64,000 nt of DNA from Streptomyces sp. Tu 3180 (GCF_009852415.1 NZ_WOXS01000002.1:4566001-4630000); one strand, 5' to 3'; shown: positions 51,158-61,822, counted from the stretch's first letter. The notes: generated by a model not told the origin, from the letters alone. Made by a program: numbers and translations.

Positions 51158-51334
51158 ATGGACTACGTCTCCGCGCTTGTGCCCCCGGTCGTCATGGCCG
51201 CTCTCTTCATCGGCGTGATCCGGGTGATCGTGAAGACCCAGGGCGGCACCAACAAGGCCAAGGAGGACGCGGCCGTCGACGCGGCCTACGCGCGCGCGGA
51301 GGGCTCCCGGCCCTCCCCCGGGACCGACGGCTGA
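51158..51334 (+). CDS. Small single-span membrane protein, 58 aa
   Basis: Begins MDYVSALVPPVVMAALFIGV, with a membrane segment at about residues 7-26, followed by a cationic VKTQGGTNKAKEDAAVDAAY and a short tail. Codon usage shows strong third-position GC. CTACCCTGGATCC directly precedes the ATG, giving a TACCCT -10 and a probable leaderless mRNA, the same arrangement as for padR at 12271. Similar small proteins occur in this place in streptomycetes. Function unknown. Confidence 0.75.
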   Translation: MDYVSALVPPVVMAALFIGVIRVIVKTQGGTNKAKEDAAVDAAYARAEGSRPSPGTDG

Positions 51335-51470
51335 CCCCACGGCGGCGACACCGGCGTACGGCTCCGGCGCACAGCGCCGCACGGGCCGTACGCCCCTTTT
51401 GTGCCCGTTCGCCAGCAGTGATGCCCGTCCGACACGCCATTGGCGGGATCTCCCACTATTGTTCTGAGTT

Positions 51471-51947
51471 GTGCCTCGCCCATTGGGAGAACTCGAAGAC
51501 GCGGTCATGACGCGGGTGTGGAAGTGGAACCGCCCGGTGACCGTTCGGGAAGTCCTGGAAGATCTTCAGAAGGAACGGTCCATCGCGTACACCACGGTGA
51601 TGACCGTTTTGGACAATCTCCATCAGAAGGGCTGGGTGCGCCGAGAGGCGGAAGGCCGGGCCTATCGATATGAGGCGGTCTCCACTCGCGCCGCATACGC
51701 CGCCGCGCTGATGAACGAAGCGTGGTCGCAGAGTGACAACGCCGCGGCGGCCCTCGTCGCCTTCTTCGGCATGATGAGCGAGGAACAGCGCCAGGCCCTG
51801 ACCGATGCCGTGCGCGTCGTCCGACTTCCGGAAACCACGCCGCAACCGCAGCCGCCGGCCGAACCCCCCGGAGAAGCCCGCCCCGCCGAACCCCCGGAAG
51901 CCCGGGACGAGAACCCCGGCTCGGCAGAGGGCGGACACGGACGATAG
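51471..51947 (+). CDS. BlaI/MecI/CopY family transcriptional regulator
   Basis: 158 aa from GTG (VPRPLGELEDAVMTRVWKWN). Winged helix of the penicillinase repressor family: PVTVREVLEDLQKERSIAYT and TVMTVLDNLHQKGWVRREAE. A C-terminal dimerisation part and a P/E-rich tail follow. No BlaR-type protease gene is adjacent, so signal input is unclear. Upstream TCCCACTATTGTTCTGAGTT suggests a promoter close to the start and possibly a leaderless mRNA. Next gene is argA, 9 bp after the stop. Confidence 0.92.
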   Translation: MPRPLGELEDAVMTRVWKWNRPVTVREVLEDLQKERSIAYTTVMTVLDNLHQKGWVRREAEGRAYRYEAVSTRAAYAAALMNEAWSQSDNAAAALVAFFGMMSEEQRQALTDAVRVVRLPETTPQPQPPAEPPGEARPAEPPEARDENPGSAEGGHGR

Positions 51948-51956
51948 CGTCCGCTC

Positions 51957-52502
51957 ATGTCAGCAGACACCTCAGCGGACAGCTTCGAAGGCACCGCAAA
52001 AGCCCTCACCGTCCGGCGGGCCCGCACCGGCGACGTCCCGGCCGTACGCCGCCTCCTCGACGCCTACGTCCGCGGGGGCATCCTGCTCGACAAAGCAACG
52101 GTGACGCTTTACGAGGACATCCAGGAGTTCTGGGTCGCGGAACGGGACGACAACGCCGAGGTCGTCGGCTGCGGCGCCCTGCACGTGATGTGGGAAGACC
52201 TCGCGGAAGTGCGCACTCTGGCGGTGAAGCCCGGCCTGAAGGGCGCCGGCGTGGGGCACCAGTTGCTGGAGAAGTTGCTGCAGACCGCCCGCTGGCTCGG
52301 TGTTCGCCGTGTTTTCTGCCTGACCTTCGAAGTCGACTTCTTCGCCAAGCACGGCTTCGTGGAGATCGGGGAGACTCCCGTCGACACCGATGTGTACGCG
52401 GAGCTGCTGCGTTCCTATGACGAGGGCGTCGCGGAGTTCCTCGGTCTCGAACGAGTGAAACCGAACACCCTGGGCAACAGCCGGATGCTTCTGCATCTGT
52501 GA
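51957..52502 (+). CDS. argA: Amino-acid N-acetyltransferase, short form (N-acetylglutamate synthase)
   Basis: 181 aa (MSADTSADSFEGTAKALTVR). GNAT domain with the acetyl-CoA binding loop VKPGLKGAGVGHQLLEKLL and the following CLTFEVDFFAKHGFVEIGE. It matches the short-form glutamate acetyltransferases (S-NAGS) of actinobacteria, which start arginine synthesis without the regulatory kinase-like domain of E. coli ArgA. Its distance from BlaI is only 9 bp, so co-transcription is likely, an odd pairing. Expected to be feedback inhibited by arginine in spite of missing the kinase domain; not visible from sequence. Confidence 0.88.
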   Translation: MSADTSADSFEGTAKALTVRRARTGDVPAVRRLLDAYVRGGILLDKATVTLYEDIQEFWVAERDDNAEVVGCGALHVMWEDLAEVRTLAVKPGLKGAGVGHQLLEKLLQTARWLGVRRVFCLTFEVDFFAKHGFVEIGETPVDTDVYAELLRSYDEGVAEFLGLERVKPNTLGNSRMLLHL

Positions 52503-52723
52503 TCGTCGGCGATTCCGCGCCGTGCCCTTGCCCGGGTGCCCTATGTCCGAAACGCGCATGTTTCCGGGCGGGTGCGGGCAGCGGGTCTCCGCCAGGGGTT
52601 TGTGTTTTTCCGGCAAAAGCGGTTTGCTTTCCGACGTACTGCAGTAGTGCATATAACAGGGGACGGCGATACGGCGGACGCCGGCACACCCCGGCCCTCA
52701 AGTTATCGATGAAAGGAAATCCG
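52503..52723 (+). promoter_or_regulatory. lsr2 upstream region
   Basis: 221 bp with a clear drop in GC. Contains a T-rich element (GTTTGTGTTTTTCC, 52601-52614) and TATAAC at 52652-52657, a good -10 candidate; no -35 at standard spacing was found. AAAGGA 6 bp before the GTG is the RBS. Since Lsr2 binds AT-rich DNA, this stretch could serve autoregulation; this is inference. Confidence 0.6.
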
Positions 52724-53059
52724 GTGGCACAGAAGGTTCAGGTCCTTCTTGTCGACGACCTCGACGGCGGCGAGGCGGACGAGACCGTGACGTTCGCGTT
52801 GGACGGCAAGACGTACGAGATCGATCTCACCACCGCCAATGCGGACAAGCTCCGCGGCCTTCTCGAGCCTTACGTGAAGGGCGGTCGGCGTACCGGAGGC
52901 CGTGCTTCGGGCGGGCGCGGAAAGACGCGTGCTTCTTCCGGCGGCAGCCAGGACACCGCGGCCATCCGCGCCTGGGCGAAGGAGAACGGTTACGAGGTCA
53001 ACGACCGCGGCCGCGTCCCCGCGTCCATCCGCGAGGCCTACGAGAACGCCAACGGCTGA
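52724..53059 (+). CDS. lsr2: Nucleoid-associated protein Lsr2
   Basis: 111 aa from GTG (VAQKVQVLLVDDLDGGEADE). N-terminal dimerisation domain with ADETVTFALDGKTYEIDLTT, a flexible linker (GGRRTGGRASGGRGKTRASS) and the C-terminal DNA-binding domain IRAWAKENGYEVNDRGRVPA, with the RGR hook that enters the minor groove of AT-rich DNA. Bridges and silences foreign and specialised-metabolism genes in streptomycetes. Its length equals S. coelicolor Lsr2. Placed between argA and clpC as in other streptomycetes. Confidence 0.97.
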   Translation: MAQKVQVLLVDDLDGGEADETVTFALDGKTYEIDLTTANADKLRGLLEPYVKGGRRTGGRASGGRGKTRASSGGSQDTAAIRAWAKENGYEVNDRGRVPASIREAYENANG

Positions 53060-53144
53060 CGACGGTCCGGCCCCGCGAGGCCGGACCGGAAGGCGGCGGA
53101 CACCGCGCACGCGCCGTCACGGGGGTCCGTGGCGCGACCGACGG

Positions 53145-53845
53145 CTACGCGCACGCGCGCCGCAGCCGGACCCGGTGGATCTGCGTCACCACCGTGTTCA
53201 CCAGCCGTACGAGATCGGGGGCGCCGCCACGGCCCCCCAGCGCCGACAGCGTCGGCAGCGAGGCCTCGACCTCGCATCCCGGTTCGGGGGGCCGCAGCCA
53301 CACGGCGGCCCCCTGCGAGCCGTCGTGGCCACTTCCCGGAGGAAGCGGCCGGGCGGCGGGAACCTCACCTCCGGAAAGCCCGGGAACCTCACCTCCGCAA
53401 GGTCCGGGACCCTCGCATCCCGGAGGCCGGGGGCGTCCATGAGCCCGCCCGCGCCGATCGCGGCCAGGTCCAGCTCCAGCGAGCCCCACTCCAGCCAGTC
53501 CAGCAGCCCCGGCAGCTCCTCCGCGCTGCCCGCGGCCACCAGCAGCCGCATCCGGCCGCCCTGCACCGCCACGGGGAACCCCCGCCCGGTGCGCCCCAGG
53601 CGCTCCAGCGCCGGGTGCCCCGCCTCGGCCGGCAGGTCCAGGACGTCGAAGCGTTCCCCCACCACCAGGCGCACCGGGAGCCCGGGCGCCGTCGGCCAGC
53701 CCAGCGCGTTCTCGTACCAGAGCCGGACCCCGCCGCCCGGCACGGGCGGCCGACGGGTGTCCGGCCGGCGGACGGGCGTCCGGCGGGGGTGCGGAACCGG
53801 GCCGGGGCCGGGCGGCGGAACCGGGCCGGGGGCGGTGCCAACCAT
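53145..53845 (-). CDS. Conserved hypothetical protein with apparent frameshift
   Basis: Start tentatively at MVGTAPGPVPPPGPG. A proline-rich N-terminus leads to a conserved part in one frame (VRLWYENALGWPTAPGLPVR, RMRLLVAAGSAEELPGLLDW, LEWGSLELDLAAIGAGG). From about 53350 downward the coding signal moves to a second frame: SQGAAVWLRPPEPGCEVEAS, then PDLVRLVNTVVTQIHRVRLR, stopping at 53145. The first frame otherwise continues to 53198 with poor codons. One missing base near 53310-53350 would rejoin them. Related proteins occur next to lsr2/clpC in streptomycetes. Function unknown. Confidence 0.65.
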
Positions 53846-53951
53846 GTCCGGCGCAACCGGCGGAAGGCGCCCCGGGTTACGCTGAGTCGCGCTCCGTGTC
53901 CGCAGAGTGTCGAACAAGGGGGCGCGCGGGGGTGCGGGAGGGCGCAAGGTT

Positions 53952-54072
53952 GTTCGCCCGTAGCGGAGGGAACCCGTGCACTCGGCATGGATCGTCCGTA
54001 GCAGCGGGTAAGACATCCCTAGTGGGAGGGGGCGACACGCAGGGCGGGACGTCTCCCGTTCGCCATCGGCGT
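53952..54072 (+). promoter_or_regulatory. Two ClgR-like boxes upstream of clpC
   Basis: GTTCGC-N5-GCG occurs at 53952-53965 (GTTCGCCCGTAGCG) and 54059-54072 (GTTCGCCATCGGCG). From memory this is the motif bound by ClgR, the activator of clp and lon genes in S. lividans. They lie 206-326 bp before clpC in a 432-bp noncoding region (53846-54277) that has no other gene. The true promoter and start site cannot be fixed from sequence. Confidence 0.55.
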
Positions 54073-54277
54073 ACTGGCGAAGGGGGTAACTGCCTGGCCT
54101 GCGGGAACATCGTCTCGCACCATCGGGTTGGAGCAGATGTCGGCGTGAGCGGGGTCAGGAGGCCATCGACGGTGTCGGCAGTTGGAATGAGCGGTCCCCG
54201 CTCGCGGGACTAAGCTGCGGAAGGACAGGGAGGGGAAGTTCCCCCCACTGCCTGACCGCTCTGAGGAGCGATTAACG

Positions 54278-56803
<2,526 letters not shown>

Positions 56804-56819
56804 GCGTCCCGTAGGGCGA

Positions 56820-56853
56820 GAAGGGGCCGGTGCCTTCGGGCACCGGCCCCTTC
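56820..56853 (+). terminator. clpC terminator
   Basis: A perfect 15-bp stem (56820-56834 with 56839-56853) around the stable tetraloop TTCG, 16 bp after the clpC stop. A textbook Streptomyces terminator. Confidence 0.9.
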
Positions 56854-56859
56854 GGCGTG

Positions 56860-57350
56860 CTCGGGACGGGGCGAGGGGGCGGCCGCGGGAGACGGTGACC
56901 CCGGCGCCGGGGAACCGGGGCGCGGACGCGGCCGCGTCCGGCGGAGCGGAGGCCGTGGCGGAGAGCAGCCGGACGGCGCGCACGCGCGGGCAGGGCCGGG
57001 ACAGCGGGGACAGGTCCGTGCCGGCCTCGAGGTCCGTCACGTACAGCTCCTCCACCCGGGGGAGCTCCGGTGCCCCCCTCGTCCGGGCGGTGAGCCGGGC
57101 GTCCACGGACAGCCGGTCGGCGAGGGCAGCGCGGCCGGTCCGGCCCGGTCGTCGGGGCGGAGGGGACCGCCGCCGCCGAGGGCGACGCGGGTCGGGGTCT
57201 CCCGGTGGCGCAGGCCGCCCGGGCCCCCGGCCCGTGCCCGTTCGCCCGTGCCGGGGGCAGCCCGCCGGTCGCGGCGCGGGGCGCACATCAGCCCGCACAT
57301 CAGCGGGTCGGTGGCCGGCCTGCCGACCGGGACGGCGGGCTCCCACCGCC
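56860..57350 (-). pseudogene. Possible remnant of a leucine-rich-repeat type gene
   Basis: On the minus strand a stretch reads DRLSVDARLTARTRGAPELP, then RVEELYVTDLEAGTDLSPLS, with good third-position GC; it resembles the end of NACHT/LRR-type Streptomyces proteins. It has no start, no stop before the clpC terminator, and further upstream the signal shifts frame (VALGGGGPLRPDDRAGPA). If real, it is a truncated, frameshifted remnant. The rest of the 56804-57412 gap shows nothing else. Confidence 0.25.
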
Positions 57351-57412
57351 TCACCCCCGTGAACGCGTGTGAGCGTGAACGGGGGTGAGTCCAGCGGGAG
57401 CCGACCGTCCGG

Positions 57413-58078
57413 TCAGGACAGCTGGCCGCCGTAGTCCGGCAGCTTGAAGGTCTTCTCGGCGTGGCCGCCCGACAGGTCGGTGGCGCTGTTGCCGATGTTG
57501 GCGATGATCGTGTAGCCCTTCGACTCGATGGCGACGCGCTGGGCCGTCTTGTAGTCGGCCACGTTCTTGAAGAGGTCGAGGAACCCGCGCACGTGGAGCC
57601 CGGCGGACTCGTAGCCCACGTGGTCGAGGTTGTACTCGGTGGGCGCGTGGATGATGCCGGGGCGGGCGGTCACGAAGAACAGGGCGACACCGCGCTCCTG
57701 GGCGTACTCGGCGACCTCCAGGACGGGCTCGTTGGCGGGCTGCGGGAAGCTGAAGCCGAAGTCCGTCTCCAGCGCGGTGTTGTCGACGTCGAGGACGATC
57801 GCCTGCTTCTCGCCCGGCTTCGGGTTCGCGATCCGCTGCTTCAGGTAGGGCAGCGCCTGGTCCATGACCGCCCGGCAGTCCCTCTGCCAGGTGTCGTAGT
57901 CGACGTCGGCCGCGACGGACGCCGTGACGGCCGGGGCCGACGCCGGGGCGGGCGGCGCCGTGTCGGCGCCGGCGGGCGCGACCGTCATGGTGAGCACGGC
58001 GCCGGTGACGGCGGCGGTGCCGAGGGCCCGCTTCCAGGTGCGCCCGATCTGTCTGGTCTGTCCGGTCTGTTCGGTCAT
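57413..58078 (-). CDS. Secreted HAD-family acid phosphatase (class B-like)
   Basis: 221 aa (MTEQTGQTRQIGRTWKRALG). A signal peptide with hydrophobic core (about 18-36) ends near AGADTAPP. HAD motif I is LDVDNTALE (DxDNT type of secreted acid phosphatases), with FFVTARPG as motif II and NIGNSATDLSGG as motif IV. It hydrolyses phosphomonoesters outside the cell. The motif IV aspartate context (GNSATDL) is typical of the family. Upstream noncoding region of 631 bp is shared with the divergent M23 gene. Confidence 0.9.
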   Translation of the reverse strand: MTEQTGQTRQIGRTWKRALGTAAVTGAVLTMTVAPAGADTAPPAPASAPAVTASVAADVDYDTWQRDCRAVMDQALPYLKQRIANPKPGEKQAIVLDVDNTALETDFGFSFPQPANEPVLEVAEYAQERGVALFFVTARPGIIHAPTEYNLDHVGYESAGLHVRGFLDLFKNVADYKTAQRVAIESKGYTIIANIGNSATDLSGGHAEKTFKLPDYGGQLS

Positions 58079-58709
58079 GGGGGGTGGCGTCCTCTCATGC
58101 CTGCACGGATGCCTGACGGCACAAAGTTGTCGCGTGCATGCTCGCCCGGACAAGTGGCGTGACGGCAACGATTGGGTTACTGGGCAGTAGTCGGTCGGTT
58201 CCCCCGCCGTTCCGCGGCCCGCCCCTCCGGCCGCCCCGCGCCGGGTGGCCGAGGGCGGGTGGGCGGCCGCGCCGGAGGCGGTGCGAGCCCCCTGTCCGCG
58301 TGGCGTCGACCACAGCCGCGGGGGTGGTCGGGCCGTCGTGCGGGAGGGGGTGTCGCGCGGGCCCGGCGTGGCCCGGGTCACATTCCCCGGCCCCCCGACC
58401 GAGCCCCTCGGTGACGTGCCGCACAGGACCTGCGTCACGTACTACGGGGAATAGTGGAACGGGCGAGAACTAAGAAATCGGACATATCGCTCAGCTGGTG
58501 TGAGCTAAATGCGACGCCCTGAGCTGCTTCGTCCGAAATAACGACTCTGTCGTGACTCATGAACTTTGGTGATGAACTACTAGATGTCGTCGTAGGTCAC
58601 ACTTTTGTGCGGTTCGAACCGGTTGGGTTACCAAGGTGTGGCCCGCCCGGCGAACGCCAGTGCGTCACCCGGACGGGCCTTCCTGTGACCCCGTCCCCAT
58701 GAGGTTCGA
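58079..58709. other. 631-bp noncoding region between phosphatase and M23 peptidase genes
   Basis: The left part (58079-58450) is GC-rich and gene-free. From about 58465 to 58620 GC falls sharply, with multiple short inverted and direct repeats (for example CTCAGCTG...GAGCT and ATGAACT twice). This looks like a promoter followed by a structured leader that ends in the hairpin at 58640-58679, just before the M23 start. I could not match it to a known riboswitch by eye; the c-di-AMP (ydaO) type, common before cell-wall hydrolases here, lacks its typical GGGGGAGC/GGGUGAAU blocks. Confidence 0.5.
58640..58679 (+). terminator. Attenuator-like hairpin in the M23 peptidase leader
   Basis: GGCCCGCCCGG (58640-58650), 18-nt loop, CCGGACGGGCC (58669-58679): ten base pairs with one mismatch, followed by TTCCTG, 30 bp before the start codon. 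Its position between a structured leader and the start codon is that expected for an attenuator or riboswitch expression platform. Confidence 0.5.
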
Positions 58710-59471
58710 ATGTCTCCGCGCGTCACGTCCCGTTTCTCCCGTCCGACCACTCTCCGCACCCGTGCGACCGTGCTGGCCGCCGGTCTGGGCGCTTCGGCCG
58801 TACTGGGAGCCGGGGTCGCGGCCGCCGTCGAGTCCACGGCGGCCTCCAGCGCCGCCGGCGCCGCCACCGCCGCGCACGCCGTCCAGGCGCAGGCCGCCGC
58901 CCAGGCCAAGGTCGCGAAGGCCCAGGCCGCCGAGGCCGCGCAGGCCGCCGAGGCGGAGAAGGCGGCCCGGGCCGCACAGGCCGCACAGGCCGCGCAGGCC
59001 GTCAAGGCCGCGCAGGCCGAGAAGGCGGTGCAGGCGGCCGCGCAGAAGCAGGCGTCCTGGGTCGACCCGGTGAAGAGCTACAAGCTCTCCGCGAGCTTCG
59101 CCCAGAACGGCGGCATGTGGGCCTCCAAGCACAGCGGCCAGGACTACGCCGTGCCGACCGGCACCCCGGTCTTCGCCACCCACGGCGGCACCGTCGTCAA
59201 GGCCGGCCCCAACGGCGCCGGCGACGGCCCCGCCTACGGCAACGCCGTCGTCATCAAGCACGGCAACGGCACGTACTCCCAGTACGCCCACCTGTCGCGG
59301 GTCGACGTCAGGATCGGCCAGGTCGTCAAGACCGACCAGAAGATCGCCCTGTCCGGCAACACCGGCAACTCCAGCGGTCCGCACCTGCACTTCGAGATCC
59401 GCACCACCCCGAACTACGGCTCGGCGATCGACCCGATCCAGTTCCTGCGCTCCAAGGGCGTGCAGGTCTGA
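58710..59471 (+). CDS. Secreted M23 family metallopeptidase
   Basis: 253 aa (MSPRVTSRFSRPTTLRTRAT). Signal peptide (core about 19-40), then an alanine/glutamine/lysine-rich coiled linker (about 45-115) and a lysostaphin-type M23 domain: SGQDYAVPTGTPVFATHGGT with H and D zinc ligands, and GPHLHFEIR with the HxH motif. It should cleave peptide cross-links of peptidoglycan. A long AT-richer leader with a hairpin suggests control at the RNA level. It converges on the TetR gene with 16 bp between stops. Confidence 0.93.
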   Translation: MSPRVTSRFSRPTTLRTRATVLAAGLGASAVLGAGVAAAVESTAASSAAGAATAAHAVQAQAAAQAKVAKAQAAEAAQAAEAEKAARAAQAAQAAQAVKAAQAEKAVQAAAQKQASWVDPVKSYKLSASFAQNGGMWASKHSGQDYAVPTGTPVFATHGGTVVKAGPNGAGDGPAYGNAVVIKHGNGTYSQYAHLSRVDVRIGQVVKTDQKIALSGNTGNSSGPHLHFEIRTTPNYGSAIDPIQFLRSKGVQV

Positions 59472-59487
59472 TCCCCCGCGGGGGCGC

Positions 59488-60072
59488 CTAGGCGCCCCCG
59501 CCGCCCCGGTGGGCCTGGGTGATCAGATCGGTGGCGACCTCGAGGACGGCCTTGCGCTTCTCCTCGGGGTCGCTCTCGACGTCCTGGAGGACGTGCATCC
59601 CCGCGTGCATCGTGAACAGGGCGCTGACGCAGCGCACCTGGTCGACCAGATCGGCGTCCGGGTCGATGAGGATGTCCCGCAGCCCGAGCATGCGGGTCTT
59701 GAACATCTCGCCGATGCGCAGCTCGCGGACCGTCGCCTGGTTCTCCTGCATGAAGCGGAAGAGCGGGGCCGCGCCCATGAGCGCCTCGCTGTACCGGCGG
59801 ATGATCTCCTGCTTGGTCTCCAGCGAGTGCGGCTGCCGCCGCCCCCACTCGATCAGGTCCTCCAGCGGCCGTGAGAGGTCCTCGAAGATGCCGACGAGGA
59901 TCTCTTCCTTCGTCTTGAAGTGGTAGTACAGCGCCGCCTTGGTGACGTCCAGGCGCTCGGCGATCTCGCGCAGCGAGGTCTTCTCGTAGCCCTGCTCGGC
60001 GAAGAGTTCGAGCGCCACGTCCTGGATGCGCTGGCGGGTGTTCCCGCGGCGCCGCTGTCTGGTGCCGTCCAT
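59488..60072 (-). CDS. TetR/AcrR family transcriptional regulator
   Basis: 194 aa from MDGTRQRRRGNTRQRIQDVA. HTH: LELFAEQGYEKTSLREIAER, then LDVTKAALYYHFKTKEEIL. A C-terminal ligand domain follows. An ATG 12 bp upstream abuts the RBS AGGAGG too closely, so the second ATG is used. It is divergent from the MFS transporter gene, with a long two-part palindrome in between (60112-60182), so it is the repressor of itself and the pump. Confidence 0.93.
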   Translation of the reverse strand: MDGTRQRRRGNTRQRIQDVALELFAEQGYEKTSLREIAERLDVTKAALYYHFKTKEEILVGIFEDLSRPLEDLIEWGRRQPHSLETKQEIIRRYSEALMGAAPLFRFMQENQATVRELRIGEMFKTRMLGLRDILIDPDADLVDQVRCVSALFTMHAGMHVLQDVESDPEEKRKAVLEVATDLITQAHRGGGGA

Positions 60073-60111
60073 GGTGCCGCCCATCCTCCTGCTCGCCCTC
60101 TCTTGACGAAA

Positions 60112-60182
60112 ACTTACTTGACGCCCGGCTAGTTGCGCGACTAGCTTCCCGGGAGAATGAACTAGCCGGTCGGCAAGTAAGT
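60112..60182. promoter_or_regulatory. Long inverted repeat operator between TetR and MFS genes
   Basis: Arms 60112-60134 and 60160-60182, 23 bp each, match at 21 positions. Each has an outer half ACTTACTTG and an inner half CCGGCTAGTT; GACTAG also recurs in the spacer. The centre of symmetry is at 60147. Such a wide symmetric array fits two or more TetR dimers covering divergent promoters. Confidence 0.85.
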
Positions 60183-60219
60183 AGCGGTGGCCACGCGACC
60201 GTGGCCGGGGGAGAGGACC

Positions 60220-61806
60220 ATGGCGGACACACCAGCGGCGGGGGCCGTGGAGACGGACACCGGCAAACGGCCGAGGAGCGTGCGGGTGGTCCTGCTCGCG
60301 CTCATGATCGCGATGATGCTCGCGATGCTCGACAACATGATCATCGGTACGGCGATGCCGACGATCGTGGGCGAACTGGGCGGACTGGAGCACCTGTCCT
60401 GGGTGGTCACCGCCTACACCCTGGCGACCGCGGCCTCCACCCCGGTCTGGGGCAAGCTCGGCGACATGTACGGGCGCAAGGGCTCGTTCATGACGTCCAT
60501 CGTGATCTTCCTGATCGGCTCCGCGCTCAGCGGCATGGCCCAGGACATGGGCGAGCTGATCGCCTTCCGCGCGGTGCAGGGCCTGGGCGCCGGCGGCCTG
60601 ATGGTCGGCGTCATGGCGATCATTGGCGACCTCGTCCCTCCCCGGGAGCGCGGCAAGTACCAGGGCATGATGGCCGCCGTGATGGCGCTGGCGATGATCG
60701 GCGGACCCCTGGTCGGCGGCACCATCACCGACAACTGGGGCTGGCGCTGGGCCTTCTACATCAACCTGCCGCTCGGCGCGGTCGCGCTGGCCGCCGTGGG
60801 CACCGTGCTGCACCTGCCGAAGAAGCGGTCCGAGGCCGGCATCGACTACCTCGGGGTCGCGCTGCTGACCGTCGGCATCACCGCCGTCGTGCTGGTCACC
60901 ACCTGGGGCGGCACGGAGTACGCCTGGACCTCGGCGCGGATCATGGAGCTGACCGGCATCGGTGCCGCGTCCCTCGTGGGCTTCGTGTTCTGGCAGACCA
61001 GGGCGGCCGAGCCGGTGCTGCCGCTGCACATCTTCCGCAGCCGCAACTTCACGCTGATGTCCGTCATCGGCTTCATCACCGGCTTCGTGATATTCGGCGC
61101 GACCCTCTTCCTGCCGCTGTACCAGCAGTCCGTGCAGGGCGCCTCCGCCACCAACTCCGGTCTGCTGCTCCTGCCGATGCTCGGCGCGATGCTGGTGACC
61201 TCGATGGTCGCGGGCCGGGTGACCACCCACACCGGCCGGTACAAGGTCTTCCCGGTGCTCGGCAGCGCCCTGATGATCGTCGGACTGTATCTGCTGTCCA
61301 CGATGGACACCGGGACCTCCCGGTTCACCTCCGGCGTCTTCATGGCGGTGGTCGGTCTCGGCATGGGCTGTCTGATGCAGATCACCATGCTGGTCGCGCA
61401 GAACAGCGTCGAGATGAAGGACATGGGCGTGGCGTCCTCGTCCACCACCCTGTTCCGCACCCTCGGCTCGTCCTTCGGCGTCGCGGTCATGGGCGCGCTG
61501 TTCAACAACCGCGTCCAGGACGTCATGGCCGAGCGGGCCGGCGCGCTGGGCTCCCGGGTGACCGAGCAGTCCGCCCAGCTGGACGCGGCGAGCCTGGCGC
61601 GGCTGCCGGAGGCGGCCCGGGAGGCGTACCAGCACGCGGTGTCCTCGGGCACCCACGCGGCGTTCCTCCTGGGCGCGGTGATCGCGGTGCTCTCGCTGGC
61701 AGCGGCCGTGTTCGTGAGGGAGGTCCCGCTGAAGGGCGCGGGCCCCGACCAGAAGGACGCCGGTGACGGCGCACCGGCGCCGGCGGCGGTGACCGAGCCC
61801 GTCTGA
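60220..61806 (+). CDS. MFS drug efflux transporter (DHA2, EmrB/QacA type)
   Basis: 528 aa (MADTPAAGAVETDTGKRPRS). Fourteen predicted membrane segments. DHA2 motifs: LDNMIIGTAMPTIVGELGG in segment 1 (motif D1), GKLGDMYGRKGSF as motif A, and the segment-5 antiporter motif C region MALAMIGGPLVGGTI. A proton-coupled exporter of drugs or metabolites. Controlled by the divergent TetR protein via the shared operator. Followed by a strong terminator. Confidence 0.94.
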   Translation: MADTPAAGAVETDTGKRPRSVRVVLLALMIAMMLAMLDNMIIGTAMPTIVGELGGLEHLSWVVTAYTLATAASTPVWGKLGDMYGRKGSFMTSIVIFLIGSALSGMAQDMGELIAFRAVQGLGAGGLMVGVMAIIGDLVPPRERGKYQGMMAAVMALAMIGGPLVGGTITDNWGWRWAFYINLPLGAVALAAVGTVLHLPKKRSEAGIDYLGVALLTVGITAVVLVTTWGGTEYAWTSARIMELTGIGAASLVGFVFWQTRAAEPVLPLHIFRSRNFTLMSVIGFITGFVIFGATLFLPLYQQSVQGASATNSGLLLLPMLGAMLVTSMVAGRVTTHTGRYKVFPVLGSALMIVGLYLLSTMDTGTSRFTSGVFMAVVGLGMGCLMQITMLVAQNSVEMKDMGVASSSTTLFRTLGSSFGVAVMGALFNNRVQDVMAERAGALGSRVTEQSAQLDAASLARLPEAAREAYQHAVSSGTHAAFLLGAVIAVLSLAAAVFVREVPLKGAGPDQKDAGDGAPAPAAVTEPV

Positions 61807-61822
61807 CGGTCCGCGGCGGTCC

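Noticed and set aside
50341..51510. A single 389-aa protein spanning this interval
   Set aside because: After about 50950 the codon usage fails and the frame overlaps the 58-aa membrane protein gene and the start of the BlaI gene; a frame break is more likely.
58611..58620. GGTTCGAACC, resembling a tRNA T-loop
   Set aside because: No matching acceptor stem, anticodon arm or D-arm upstream; just a short palindrome in the leader.
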